Assembly (NCBI RefSeq): GCF_037975245.1 | Contig: NC_092577.1 | Span: forward strand, 2,186,001 to 2,250,000 | Direction: 5' to 3' | DNA: 64,000 bases | Origin: Apostichopus japonicus | Lineage: Eukaryota > Echinodermata > Holothuroidea > Aspidochirotida > Stichopodidae | Shown here: piece after piece, positions 47,741 to 59,289 of the stretch | Layout: the number at the start of each line of letters is the position of its first letter | Numbering within the stretch: position 1 is the stretch's first letter | Translations under genes and position numbers: made by a program | The notes under the pieces: generated by a model | Database searches by the model: none | What the model saw: the letters and a program-made list of their open reading frames with translations, nothing else | What the model was told of the DNA's origin: nothing

Positions 47741-50145
47741 AGTAGATAGAATATTTAAGCAAATTTTACGTCTTTTTTTGTTTGTTTGTGTATGTAAGTT
47801 TGTTTGTTTGTTTTTGTGCCATAGATGTTGAAGGATGAAACAGTTGTCATATTAGGTAAGGTAACTACATGTTAAACTTACACGATTCACCACTTCTTCC
47901 TTCAAATCTAAAGGGTTATGGTGAGTAAATTAGTACGTACCATAATAGTACAAGTCATCAGCTACTTATTGTGTCCATAACATGCTCACTGAAAACCTCT
48001 CCGTCCCCATATCGGATAGCTGACAATTTGGCCATTTGCGAAAAGTTTAATTTTCTGTATCATTTCCATGTAGATGATTTAGAATTCTTTGATGAAACAT
48101 GCAAAAAGTCACTTCAGTGGATCTGTTTTAGAATCTCTTTACGTGGATGGAGGAAATTATTTCAAGGTAAAATAGTCCAGACGAACTAGTATCGATGTGA
48201 CAGTATTTTTATAAAGCGTTCGCCTTGCTCCTAAATTGAGGGCGACATTTAAGAATAAGAAGATCACACATGTCTTGTGCACCGATGAAGGAATTACCGT
48301 CTATTGGATTGGACTTCCTGTAGCTTCGACCGAGGTTACGGTTAGCTGATCTTACCATAAGGGTTGATTGAAAGTTCGAAGAGCGAACCCTAAAAATTAC
48401 ACAGATTCGATCACTTCAAATAATGATTAAAAGTTCCACTTGATTTTCTGTTGATTTATTCTTTTGTTCTTCTCTCAAAATGATGTTGAATTATGGTAAA
48501 ATAAAGTCTAAATCAAGTGATAAATTAGACGGCCGCTACTGCAACAAATTGTGAGACTAAAACGATTCATGTGATTATTCAGATCAGTCAAGCATGTGCA
48601 AATACGAAATCGCCATATTAGACTGGACGAGTGAGACTGCTTTGGTGGGATGGTGTAAACTATATACTTATTTATTGGTCGAATAACAGCAAACCTTAAT
48701 ATATTACAATAATTAGCACACTTCTCCAAAGAGCCAATCAAAAGTGAAGTCATGAAGGTGAGCATTTTCTGTACATATAGTATAGTACTATTAAAGGTAG
48801 GCCAAACCAAAAACAAAATTCCACGGAATTACATATCTCATCGCCAGCAAAACTACACTAAGACATGCATTTGACCTTAGCTCACGTGTCCTCAGTTACC
48901 ATGGCAACTGCATTTTTTGATAGCATTTGACATTTACATTACATCTGTCTAGGTTCCGCGTCAATTCAATGTTTTACATGGGGCTGTAGCCCCATTACAC
49001 TTAATTTGACCATTCAGGGCACGAGACACAAGTTCCCGTGTTCCATGTTAATTCAAGGTTTCCCCTTGGAGTTATAGCAAAGAAAAGGTACTCACTCAAG
49101 TTGATTTTTGACCTTTGGTTCCGGAGGGGGGGCGGGTTGCGAGACACAAGGGTTCACCATGGGGTACCTTCACATCAACATGAGGAGGTTGCGACACATA
49201 ATTGCGCTAATAATATACATACGACCATTCTCTACCCAGGAATATGTCGATTTTTGAGCTTAAAAAGGGCCTTGCGCACGTACCCATCTTACTCCGTTAC
49301 GTATGGGCTTACACAATGATCAACAATTTAAGGGAAATATCATCCTGAATGCAGTTCATTTGAAAGAGCCAAGTTCGACTGTGTAGTACTTAGTTTTGCA
49401 TGGCGCTCTTCATAATTAGTGAACATAAGTAGTAACACTGTACACAGTGTAGACTGCTCCTGAATGAACGTTTAACCCTGATCATGTGTATTTATTCCCT
49501 TCTCAAGTGACTCGTGATAGCTAACTGGACCTAACATTGTTATGATCAACTGGCTACAGTATCCATGTATAGGGCATACTTCGTGCCCAGACTCTATATT
49601 GGGTGAAAATTCTTCAGTTCTCAGTTGGAACAGGAAATACGTATAGACCATCTTATACTACGGTAGCCACAATATTCCATTCTGGTGGTGAGAGAAAGTA
49701 TACCCTTTTACCATGCTGCGGTCTAGCCACCCCACCCTACCCCCCCCCCCCACCCCACCCCGCGTAATGTTATCTCGAAAGGGCGCAGTGTCCTACAAGT
49801 ACACGACCAGTATTTATCGCGACAAAGCTCCAACAAATGGGATAATCGGAAGAAATAATCGGGAAATAGGTTGCTTACAGCATGGAGAAAAAAGCCAACC
49901 AGATCTTCTACGTTTTATTCCCTCTGTGTGAAGCATCAGCAACATGGAATAAGTTTGTCACCCCCAGTTTGCAACCGTTTGTTTTATTATTGTCATTTTC
50001 TCAGTAAAAATCACTTTGATAACCAATTAAGGCCGAGGGAGGGCGGGGTTGAGGGTGGGGGAGATGTTTTTTGTTATTGTCACCAATCCGCATAACTGTA
50101 TTTCACTGAATATAATAAGACCGTTCCACAATTGTTGCTGTTGTT
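47741..50145. other. Non-coding stretch
   Basis: A (GTTT)n-like tract near 47775-47815, a worn direct repeat around 48953-48985 and 49037-49068 (AATTCAA(T/G)GTTT), and C/G runs near 49125 and 49740. No gene supported. Confidence 0.45.
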
Positions 50146-50147
50146 TA

Positions 50148-50451
50148 AAGGAATAACGAAGGTAGGGATTAAGGACAATTTATATTATTCAGTAACCTCA
50201 AAACTCTGTTAGTGAAACTTTATATGAACCGCTTACTGTTTGACTGGACCAGAGTACACAGTAAGCCGCCATTGATTACGTACAAGCTCTAAATGCCATA
50301 TTGATGACGTCAGAGGACTTTCCAAAGCCAATTTCCAAAGCGAGCGTATTCAGTCAAACAGGAAGCGGTTAACTTAAAAGTCGAATATTAGAGAGTTTTG
50401 AGGTAAGTGAATAATATAAATTGTCTTTGATCTCTGCCTTTGTTATTCCTT
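50148..50451. mobile_element. TA-flanked foldback MITE (Tc1/mariner-like), 304 bp
   Basis: Ends AAGGAATAAC...GTTATTCCTT, flanked by TA on both sides (50146-50147 and 50452-50453). The first 65 bases or so and the last 62 are inverted copies (sharing ACAATTTATATTATTCA and CCTCAAAACTCT). A further inner pair, AACCGCTT(A/C)CTGTTTGACTG, extends each arm to about 100-125 bp around a short loop. No coding frame. Confidence 0.85.
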
Positions 50452-50810
50452 TACGCTTGATAGAATCGTGTTGATACTATCTACCAATGATTATACAGCT
50501 TCCCTCCACCGTATTGAGATACTTGTCATGTTGAGTTACTTGTCAAGGTTGCATCATCATTTCAAATCTAGAGGAAAATAAAAACAACTACTGATGTGTT
50601 TGTGCGAAGATGGGCAGTATATCAGTTACCAGTAATGGGAGGTATTGTTTAGATGTCATGTTTGTTCGAAGACTTTTAACTCGTTGATTATACAAATGAT
50701 TCAGACAAGTGTGTCAGTAGCTCCTTGATTAGTTCTGAACATGCACGGTACCTTGTGGTAGCGTCTTCCTTTGTTTACCTCCTCACACCTAACTATGCTT
50801 GTGGACATTG

Positions 50811-51050
50811 ATATGTATGTTTGTATGTATTTAAGATCCTCCTGCTAGCAGGAACTCGCGAAGAAGCCATAATTTGCTTATCAAAGCCGCAAGCTGACCG
50901 AAGTCATTCTCTTAGATTCATATTTTAACGTCCATGATTATGAATTGTCAATTGCCATCAACTCTGTAACTGGACGACATACATTAATCTTGGAGTGACT
51001 CGAACCCAGGACCTTATCATTGAAAGGCACCACTGAGCTTACACTCCCTG
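50811..51050 (-). mobile_element. tRNA-derived SINE, minus strand
   Basis: On the minus strand the head (51050 downward) has an A-box-like TAAGCTCAGTGG (51041-51030) and B box GGTTCGAGTC (51006-50997), followed by an unrelated body and a tail of ATACATACAAACATACAT type. The 3' part holds the palindrome TCCTGCTAGCAGGA. It is a different family from the SINE at 16092. Confidence 0.75.
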
Positions 51051-52190
51051 ATATGAATCAGCAACCATGTTAGGTGGTTGATAATGTCATAAACCTGTGT
51101 GTGCTTCATATTCCGGAAATGCCTCTGAATTTGTCTCTCACGTTATTGCACTACGCAAGACTAAGTTACTTGCCTAAACAATATAGTTCTAAGTTACAAA
51201 GGTTTGGTAAGATTTGCCCAGTTAGAGGTATATTAGCCGGCAGAAACGATGAACTATGTTGCAGTCAAGCATTACAATATTGCAGTACATTTTATACGTA
51301 TTGAAACAAAATGTCCAAACCAATAACGTGTAGATCGGAAAAAGATGAATGAATACAGGAAGACCGATATATTACTCTCTTTAAAAAAGGTAACTACTAT
51401 GCATAGTAGAGATTACCTAACTACTATAAGGCGTGGCCTTTGCTGGAGTTTAAGTGAAAGAAAAAGCTATGAATGGAAAACTTTGGAATATTTGTTTTGC
51501 AAATTTATTATCTGATTTTATCGTTCCTATAGTGATACAGTCTCATTACGATCTATCTTGAATGTTGCTGTTTGATGGAAAAAACCCAAAATAAAACATA
51601 ATAAAACATCAGTGTGTCTCAAACCATCATATACCAACTTTGAAGACTGATGATGTTGTGTGCAGTTTATCTGCATTCGAGTTTTCTCTAAGCCTTAAAA
51701 TATAACTATTAATCTAAATATAAATCTAAATGTCAAAGGTTGATGTGACGTGGAAAACTTAGATTCCGAAAATGTTCATGGAAATCGAGGTTGGTGTTAC
51801 CTCGCCTGATGGAGATGTTCCAATTCCAATTATAGAGGACGAGTAAGTCTTACATCTCACTGTTTTGATATTGAGTATTCCTAGGTTTTATTAAATCTTT
51901 CCATTAATGAGTTTGAGTAAATGTTGTATAATACACAGACAAACAGTTTGTCACGTCTCTTCTTCTCTCACAGAAAACAGGAGAGGAATCTTACTTTCCA
52001 TGTCACAGTTGTAAATTTCTTATCTAAACTACTGTAAAAACCTTGGAAGAATTCTCGAGATCAGGATACCAAATTTACCAACTCGATAAAAGAACCATTA
52101 AAGCAATATTACCTATAAAAAGACTTACGTATCTGGTTCCACATCGTTAGCGCATGCAATGTGTTGCCACTGTAAATGTAGACACAGAGT
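51051..52190. other. Non-coding stretch, one weak candidate exon
   Basis: Plus strand 51772-51842 reads ATG..., peptide MFMEIEVGVTSPDGDVPIPI, and ends at a good donor GA|GTAAGT; no partner exon was found. Otherwise nothing; the 3' UTR of the PAN-domain gene (minus) probably lies here. Confidence 0.3.
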
Positions 52191-52708
52191 TTAATCTAAA
52201 TGCCTAAAAAACTTGTCGACTCTCTCAGAGTACCGGTAGCCTGATACGTAACAGGGTTCGGTGTAATCCGTTGAAGGAGTAACGGTAGCCCTATTGTACC
52301 CGCTGAGGACGCACTGATGATCAGAATCTTTGTAATCAAATGAGCAACATCCCTCAGTCTGGGCACACATCATCCTGCAGGCGTCAAGATCAGGCACTTC
52401 CAGTTCTTTCATAATGTGACTTCTAATGCACGCATCCAAGTCATCTGTCCACGAACCAAACTTTACTCTTTCAGAGTATGTCCAGTCGACGCTGTAGCAC
52501 GGTTGAGTGTAGTCACTAGTCGGCCGGACTGTGTTGCGATTATCACTTTGAAGATTACACAGGCTGCTTTTGACATCGATCGAGAGACACGTGAAAGCAG
52601 TTTCACTTACGCAACGATCTTGACAAGCGCTTAAGCTCGACGTCTGGTTGTCATGCACTACATTATTCAATCGAATGCAACCCTAAACTGTGTCACTCCA
52701 GTAGAACT
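52191..52708 (-). CDS. Terminal exon: two fused PAN/Apple domains, premature stop
   Basis: The acceptor TTATCTTTTCAG|A is strong and gives the same phase as the sister exons. The first codons (FYWSDTV) align with YGWTIPV of the neighbour, but the next codon is TAG (52685-52683) where the neighbour has TCT (Ser). After it the frame stays open through two complete domains to TAA. Splicing at a later AG (TTTAG at 52686-52682) would skip the stop but has a poor pyrimidine tract and shortens the domain start. Confidence 0.65.
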
Positions 52709-55700
52709 CTGAAAAGATAAATAGGTCAGCTTTGGGTTAATAAATAATAACGCTATAAGGAATAAGTTAGTAAAGCGTCACAGTTGTTTTACAAGTTCGA
52801 TACTACCCCGAAAACCTCTTCTCAATTGATCAAGAGAAACACATAGACCTTTTGTATTTCGTCTAGTAAAAAGTTTTGTCCTCATCCAAAACAATGTGTC
52901 GTTTGCTCCCTTTTAAAGCATGCAAGTCTGTAAAGAAAACAGCTCATTTGAATCTAAAGTTACTACCACCCGCATAAGGTAGCAGGATTAACTTCAACTG
53001 ACACTTTGGATGGGGCGGGACGGGGCGGGACGGGGCGGGGAGGACGCTGCGATTTTGATCAGCCATAACACGACAAGAATTGTGAAGAGAGTTGTATTAT
53101 AAAGAAAATATAGACACAACCTTCATATGTAAGTCAATGGAACAAGTAGGCGCGAGCTAGATGTTGCAGGTTGGATGCTTCAAATTAAATGGTACTCTTG
53201 ACGAAATTTACGTTATGTACGAAAACTGTAACAGTACCGGTCTTAGTTTAAATACAATTGCATATGCTTATTCGCAATGCGACGTCTAATTGTTCGAACC
53301 AGACTGTTAATAAATACGGACGGGGACGGGGGGGGGGGGGGTAATTAGATGTTAGGAAGTTTAGGGTAAGGATTTTTTGAAAGATTTTTGTAACATAGAG
53401 AGTGCCCAGCTGAACAATGGTGCTATATTTCGCCCTCTTCGGAAGGGTTCGAAAATTTGTGATGTCTCTTTGATTTGCACTGTACTAACATTTTATATCT
53501 TTATGCATTGTTTAATGTTTTGAACTATTCTGTGGACAGAGGTCAATTTGACCTGTTTGCCATAGACTTTTTCGTGAGGGAGGAGAGCATAGAAAATGAT
53601 CAAGGGTCTCAACAAGGGAAGTGTTCTCTGACGGACTGTGCTATTTATAAAATTTAAAATAAATAAATAAATACCTGTATCCGTCTTTTCTGAGTGCTGA
53701 TAACCTTCTGCGTAACAAGGCTGCGAATATATACCAAGAGATCGAATACTTGCACGATTGTGTCGGCTCAGAAAACATATTTTCAAATCAGATTCGTAAT
53801 CTATTGACAAACATACACATTCAGTCTCGTCTTCGCATCTTTGGTGGCAGTCGTCCATATCATCCACCTCCCTGATGTCTTTATCGTTGTAGCCTCTAAT
53901 GCAACCAGAAACAGGGATCGTCCAGCCATAGTCTGTGGGTAAGACACACCACATATTTTGGTGTGTGCGTCATTGGAATACGAATAATTTATTTTACTGT
54001 CATGCAGTTCTGATGTTAGTTTTGCTGTTATCTACATACACTAAATGTGATCTCCTACTAAATAAGAGGATTTCTAGAATGGTTGCCATACGTCGTTAAA
54101 CATGAGGGGTTTGGAGATATACTTCTCCTGCATTTTTGTATTGAATATTTTTTGTGCTTTCAGTGCTTCTGCCTCGAGCAGATTTAGTAAAGCAAAGGAA
54201 AGAAAGATAGATGAAGTAATTGAAAAAGAAACTGGGGATCGTTAGTCAAAAGAAGAAGATGAAGTAGACGAAGATAAAGAACCGAAGGAATTGATGAGGG
54301 AAGTTTTGGATCAAATACCAATGATGATGAAATTGTTGGAATGAGGCACAACAGTCAGACTTAAGTCTTTAATTAGTATGTGATAGAAGAGAGTGTCAAT
54401 TAGTGATGATGTTACAAATCATGTGGAAATGTTTCTTTGAACCAGATGTCATATTGAAGAGAAATGGTCATCTTGTTAGGAGTTAGATATAAGAGATTAT
54501 ATATGTAACAGTACTACTGGTGTTAGAGATAAGATACAAATTGGCCATGGTATCCCAATTTCGGGAGAAAAACAACACCCAGGCTGATAACGATTTTTAT
54601 TGGCCTGGGATTGTTAAGGTTGTAGCAGATTTTTGTCAGTCTTGTGTAAAATGCCAAAAGACTCCTAACATTATGGAGCAGTAAAGGCACCCCTGATTTC
54701 CCTTCCTATACTATAGATACATTGTTCAAGAGAGTGGGTACGGATATTTTGGTGTCATTGTCAAGATCCAAACTGGGAACAAGTATACACTAGTACTTGT
54801 AGATTATGCAGCATGATACCCAGAAGTCATTTTAGTTCGAAATATTGTAAGCAAAAACTATTGCACAGGAGATGAATACATTATTTGCTGGGGAATAATT
54901 ACTTCAAGAGAACTTGACAGATCAAGGTACTAATTTTTACGTCGAGACTTTTTAAAGAAGATTTGTGAACTCCTTAATATTAATATTATATCCTATCTAT
55001 CTATGTTACCCTCAGATCAATGGAATAGTAGAATGATTTATTGGCACTCTTAATTCGATGTTAAAGTTGTTTGTTGACCAGGAAGCCACCCAGTGGGACA
55101 AACTTGTCCCATTATGATTGTTTGCATATAGGGAGGTACCCCAAGAGAGTACAAAATTTAGTCCATTTGTTCTCCTATATTTCAGAAGTTCACGAGGCCC
55201 CTTTGGAAATTTACACGATTCATGATTACAAGATGGGTTATGCCGATGGCAAAACTGTAATCGCATAAATTCTTGCAGTGACGCAAAGATTAATAGAGCT
55301 GCCCCATGTTGCTAAGTCGTCCCTACATAGGTCACAAGACAAACAAAGGACATAGTGCGATCGCAATGCTTGCAGTCGAAAGTATGCTTAAGCCGTGGGT
55401 TGATTGTGGTGAAGTTAATAATGTATTTCAAGTCTGGAATTAAGAATGAGGAATTCAGCCTGATGTTAGTAAAACCCAAACCTAATTTCTGAATGTGTAT
55501 CAAACCCAAACCTGGAGAGAACAAAAGCAAGACAAATAGAAGAGGAACATGAAAAACAGGTTTTGGAGGAAATGAGTGAAGCTGGTCTGACTGCAAATTC
55601 CAGTAAATTTGTGAGGTTTTTGCTCATCGAAGATAATGCAAAGATAATGTGCACCAGTTTCCAACAAAGGTTGAGGCAATTCAAAATGAATGGGCATGAG

Positions 55701-58700
55701 AATCTAGTGATGTAGTAAAGCCGATAAGGTGTCCATATAGGGAAAGGAAATATTCAATTATTGCCATAGTCTGGGCGATTGAAAAGATACATGCACATTT
55801 GTGCATTTGTATGGTACTACGTTCTGTATAGGTTCACACAGATCACAGACCCTTGCAATGGTTAGAACAGTGAAACATGGCAATGCAGGATTTGGTTGTT
55901 GGCCATTGCAATTGCAGCCGTCCACTTTTGATGTTCAACATAAACCTGTTCAAGAGAAGAAAAATGGTGATGCACCTCCATGTATATGGTAGAATATAAT
56001 ATCATTTGTAATTCTTCCTTGTGTTTGATACAAGTTGTGCACGGTTGCATTAAGGCATGCTTTTTATGTAGTAGTATTGGTTGTTACGTACTCATGCTAT
56101 TACCACTTTTCCATTGTTTCATTTGTGTCAAGGGATTCACCTTATGACATTCTGCAGCTCACAAAGGTTGACGTTACTAAACAAGCAAAACGTGAGAAAG
56201 AATCGCTCAAAGTGAACATCGTTGTACTTAGCAAACACGAATGTAAACTATAAGACATAGCCTACCAATGCTAAAAGAATGACGCAAAATCGTATGCAAA
56301 ATAACGCCAAGATGTCAGAAAAGGACATGATGAATCAGCATTAACAGCAGGAAAACAAGATTAACGATAACATGCCCGAAGTACTTATGAACGAGAAAGA
56401 GGCTTAATAGCCACAGAAAGCAGAAAAATTATTAAGACAATCAAACAGGTCTTAATGATTAAGAAGAATGAAGCAAAGCGAAACGATGACATAAATGCAA
56501 ACCAATAAACAAAAATATGAATTTAAAGAAACTGAACGAAAGAATGTTTGGCATTGAGATCGACCATTTTGAAAAACGTGGACGGATATCAGGCGCGTAT
56601 CCAGGATTTTCTTACCCGGGGGCGCGAATTACTATCTAAGCGGAGCGCCACCATCGGTTGGCGCGGAGCGTACAAGAAAATTTCTGGTTTTGATACCCCC
56701 AGATCACCGGAAATGACACTTCTCGGGCTTGAAAATGACCAACCAAATGTACACTTTTGCCTGAGAACCAAGTATTTCTCAATTTTTTTCCATCCATAAC
56801 CTTTTTGAAGATTGTCACCAGTCACACATCATGTTCGACCTCATTGCATGTCCTATGGATCATTGCTTTGTAGGCGATTCTACGTCACGGCCCACAATAT
56901 CCGTCAGCCCCACTTTTCAAGGTTTTAAGCCCATTATTTGTTGAGAATTTGAAAATTCACATTTCTCGTGAATAAAAATCACTTGAAAACATACCCATAA
57001 TGTTGCAGAAAATTCAATCTATGGACAACCAATAGGGAAAAACCTCCTTCAACCCCTAATAGACAGGTACAAATTGCACGAGTAGAGGAAAGTATGATGA
57101 AGAATGTTGGTGAGGAAATTTTCTAAAATTCCGACAGAGTTAATTTATTGGTGTAGAAATATTGCAACCTCTTATTATGGCTATTATAAAACTTGGTTGA
57201 AGGAAATGAAAAATAGCAGATATTTCCGATATCAGGTATATCGAAACCGAACACTACACACATAGGCGTAGGTCCCGTAGGAGGCGGGGCTGCAGCCCCC
57301 ACCCCCCGCCCCGCAGCCAATTTTTTTCCCATTTTATTCGGGCACCTACTGAGAGAAAAATAAATAGCAATGAATAGCTTAAAAATGATCTCCTTGGTAA
57401 TTAAAATAAAGTTCTAAGATTGGCCGACATTACTACTGTAATAGAGAGTTTGACATAAATGGATCTGTATGGTTTTTCTCCATCTACATAAGACATTTGG
57501 TTGTTTACATTAGCATCCGGCGGTATACTGTGCTACTTTCACGGACCGTAAGATACACGTAGCCATGCAATGTAATGACCGATGCTTGCTTATATGATAC
57601 TGGCATCGATATGTTGAACGCGCGCTTTGCGCGCGAAAAATTTAGGCTTTTTTTTCGGGCAAGTCGTTACAGCCCCAAATCCAATTGGGCTACGCCTTCG
57701 ACTACACACATAGACAGTTTTTGCGGCTGTTCATCGTGGAACAGGCATTTCAATGCTCACTGATATGATGTTATATCTGCTCTTTGCTTTACAAATTCGA
57801 ACAGGCGTGTAGCGAGTAATTGCCAAGGGAGGGGCGAAGCCTGTATGCAAACTATCTAAGCGAAGCGCCACCATGAGTTGGCGCGAAGCGTACAAGAAAA
57901 ATTTTGGCCGAAAATGCCTCCCAGATCGCTGGAAATGACACTTCCCAGGCCTTGTAAGTTGCACCTAAGCATTGTCTATTTTGAAATTACTAGCGATGTC
58001 ATAAAGAAAATTTGCTCGGGGGGGGGGGCGGTCGCCCCTTCCCGAAATGCGTCATGTTCCCGACAACCCCGTCGAGTTCAAGACCAGCCACAGTTGGTTC
58101 CATATAGCACAATTGTACAATTGTTTAAGGCGTCCATACACACGCACGCGTTATGATAGACCATATATAGTATTTATATAGATACATTAGTGAGAGAGGG
58201 AAAAAACGTCAAAAATGGAGTTGTCGGTGTAAGGGGTAGGGTGAGGCGCACACCCCCTCCGTAATCATTGATCTGTCACTGGCTACCCTGTGTATATAAT
58301 AGGGATCAGCGCTTTAACTATGACTGTTCCTCTTTCTCTTCCCGAAGTCTTGGCTATCTTCTACTCCCTCCCTTTCTCCTTTTTCTCTCTTTTTTCTTCT
58401 TCTTTTCCCTTCCTTTCTCTCCTCCTTTTCTTTTTTCCCCCTCCTTTTCCCTTTTTTCTTCTCTTTTTTTCTCTCCTCTTTTTCTTACCCGGGGGGCGCG
58501 CGCCCCCAACGCCCCCCCGGATACGCACCTGGATATATGTTATTGTAGGCAATATTTTATATTCATTGTATGTTTTAGTTGTATAGAAATTCACAATACG
58601 GTGAAAACCATGTAGCTAAAAGAACGTTTCATTGCCTTGATTACACCAGACAATGTTATATGAAAGCAATGCAGACATCATGCTATCATGGCTATTATTT

Positions 58701-59289
58701 AACCTCACTTCAATATAGGCTTTAATCAATATTGTCTTTGAGTGATTGCCTCATACAGTAGAAGTTTATAAATGCTGTTCTTGTGGCTTCTATGAAATAA
58801 ATGCCCAAAACAACGAATGGTTGAAAATTTCATAGTCATGTATGAAATGACTTCGCTTATTAATTAATCTTAAACTTCACCTCAACCTTCAAGGTAATAT
58901 CCTTGGTGGTTGTATAACGATGTGCCACCGGAGTGAACACATTATATCGGTCATGAAAACAAAATATGCAACAAGATATGCAACTTGTGACAGCCATGTT
59001 TACTCCACTATACAGCTCTATAAAAGTAAATATTTACCCATATCCAAACGTTCTGCGTACTGAAATGTTGTCTGAGCATTGCAAGGTTGCCTAAAATCTC
59101 CACTTGGCTGTACGCTGTTACGATTATGGCGGCTGTTCATACAAGTTTCGCCGTTGAAGTCGACCGACAAACACCGGAAGGACGTCTGACCCTCACAAAT
59201 TCTCTTACATTGATCAAGAGATGACGCCGTACCTGACCAATCGTTATAACCTCCTAAACATGCTTCGGCTACTTCACTCCATTTTCCTT
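52191..59289 (-). CDS. PAN/Apple-domain gene, 3' part, with an in-frame stop in its last exon
   Basis: Minus-strand exons 59289-59038, 53932-53675 and 52708-52191 (TAA stop at 52193-52191). All visible junctions are GT..AG and in phase 1. Exons 1 and 2 each hold one cysteine-rich PAN/Apple-like domain (pattern C..C...C..CLS(I/V)D....C....RHNR......PC). The last exon holds two such domains fused without an intron. PAN domains bind proteins or carbohydrates in secreted and surface proteins; the role here is unknown. The 5' end with any signal peptide is not in view. In the last exon an in-frame TAG (52685-52683) precedes the first cysteine, so this allele or locus may be broken. Confidence 0.7.
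52709..53674. other. Intron of the PAN-domain gene
   Basis: Contains a GGGGCGGGAC triple repeat (53012-53040) with G-quadruplex potential and a G run near 53328-53341. No other feature. Confidence 0.6.
53675..53932 (-). CDS. Exon: PAN/Apple domain
   Basis: 258 bp, acceptor CTTACCCACAG|A, donor ATACAG|GTATTT, phase 1 at both ends. Peptide from YGWTIPVSGCIRGYN to HSEKTDT, seven cysteines. It aligns end to end with the exon at 59038-59289. Confidence 0.75.
54165..55240 (+). pseudogene. Ty3/gypsy retrotransposon remnant: Gag-like and integrase pieces
   Basis: 54165-54345 is a Lys/Glu-rich Gag-like piece. 54560-55230 carries integrase motifs in several frames with stops: FYWPGIV near 54597, the finger pair C..C (54631-54654), the VGTDI core start near 54737, the TDQGTNF catalytic segment at 54917-54937, and REVP...FSPFVLLYF...RGPL near 55133-55204. 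It lies in the intron of the PAN-domain gene, on the opposite strand. Dead copy. Confidence 0.7.
55725..55866 (+). pseudogene. Ty3/gypsy RNase H fragment
   Basis: KYSIIAIVWAIEK near 55748-55786 and TDHRPLQWL at 55838-55864, the usual RNase H ending of gypsy polyproteins. It lies downstream of the integrase piece, opposite to the normal RT-RNase H-integrase order. 55241-55724 has no motif I can place. Confidence 0.65.
55867..56584. other. Intronic non-coding stretch
   Basis: A-rich, with short repeated AAAC/GAAAG words; nothing recognised. Confidence 0.45.
57261..57700. mobile_element. Nested B element, copy 2 (440 bp)
   Basis: CATAGGCGTAGG...GGGCTACGCCTTCG with identical 8-bp flanks ACTACACA at 57253-57260 and 57701-57708, a hAT-type signature. 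It contains the GCGCGC-TTT-GCGCGC hairpin near 57621. Confidence 0.85.
58364..58486 (+). repeat. 123-nt pyrimidine tract, copy 2
   Basis: Pure C/T run in the same place as 18741-18869 in copy 1. Confidence 0.9.
59038..59289 (-). CDS. Exon: PAN/Apple domain
   Basis: 252 bp, acceptor TTTATTGCCATAG|A, donor ATGG|GTAAAT, phase 1 at both ends. Peptide from GKWSEVAEACLGGYN to QYAERLDM with six cysteines in the PAN/Apple arrangement. Confidence 0.75.

Larger units (their letters stand above)
56590..58531. mobile_element. Composite non-autonomous DNA transposon, copy 2 (1942 bp)
   Basis: Same ends as copy 1 (CAGGCGCGTATCCAGG...GGATACGCACCTG), flanked by GATAT at 56585-56589 and 58532-58536. Same orientation as copy 1 and highly similar along its length. 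About 120 bp near 58085-58190 and a short piece near 58310 are absent from copy 1. It sits in the large intron of the PAN-domain gene. Confidence 0.88.
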
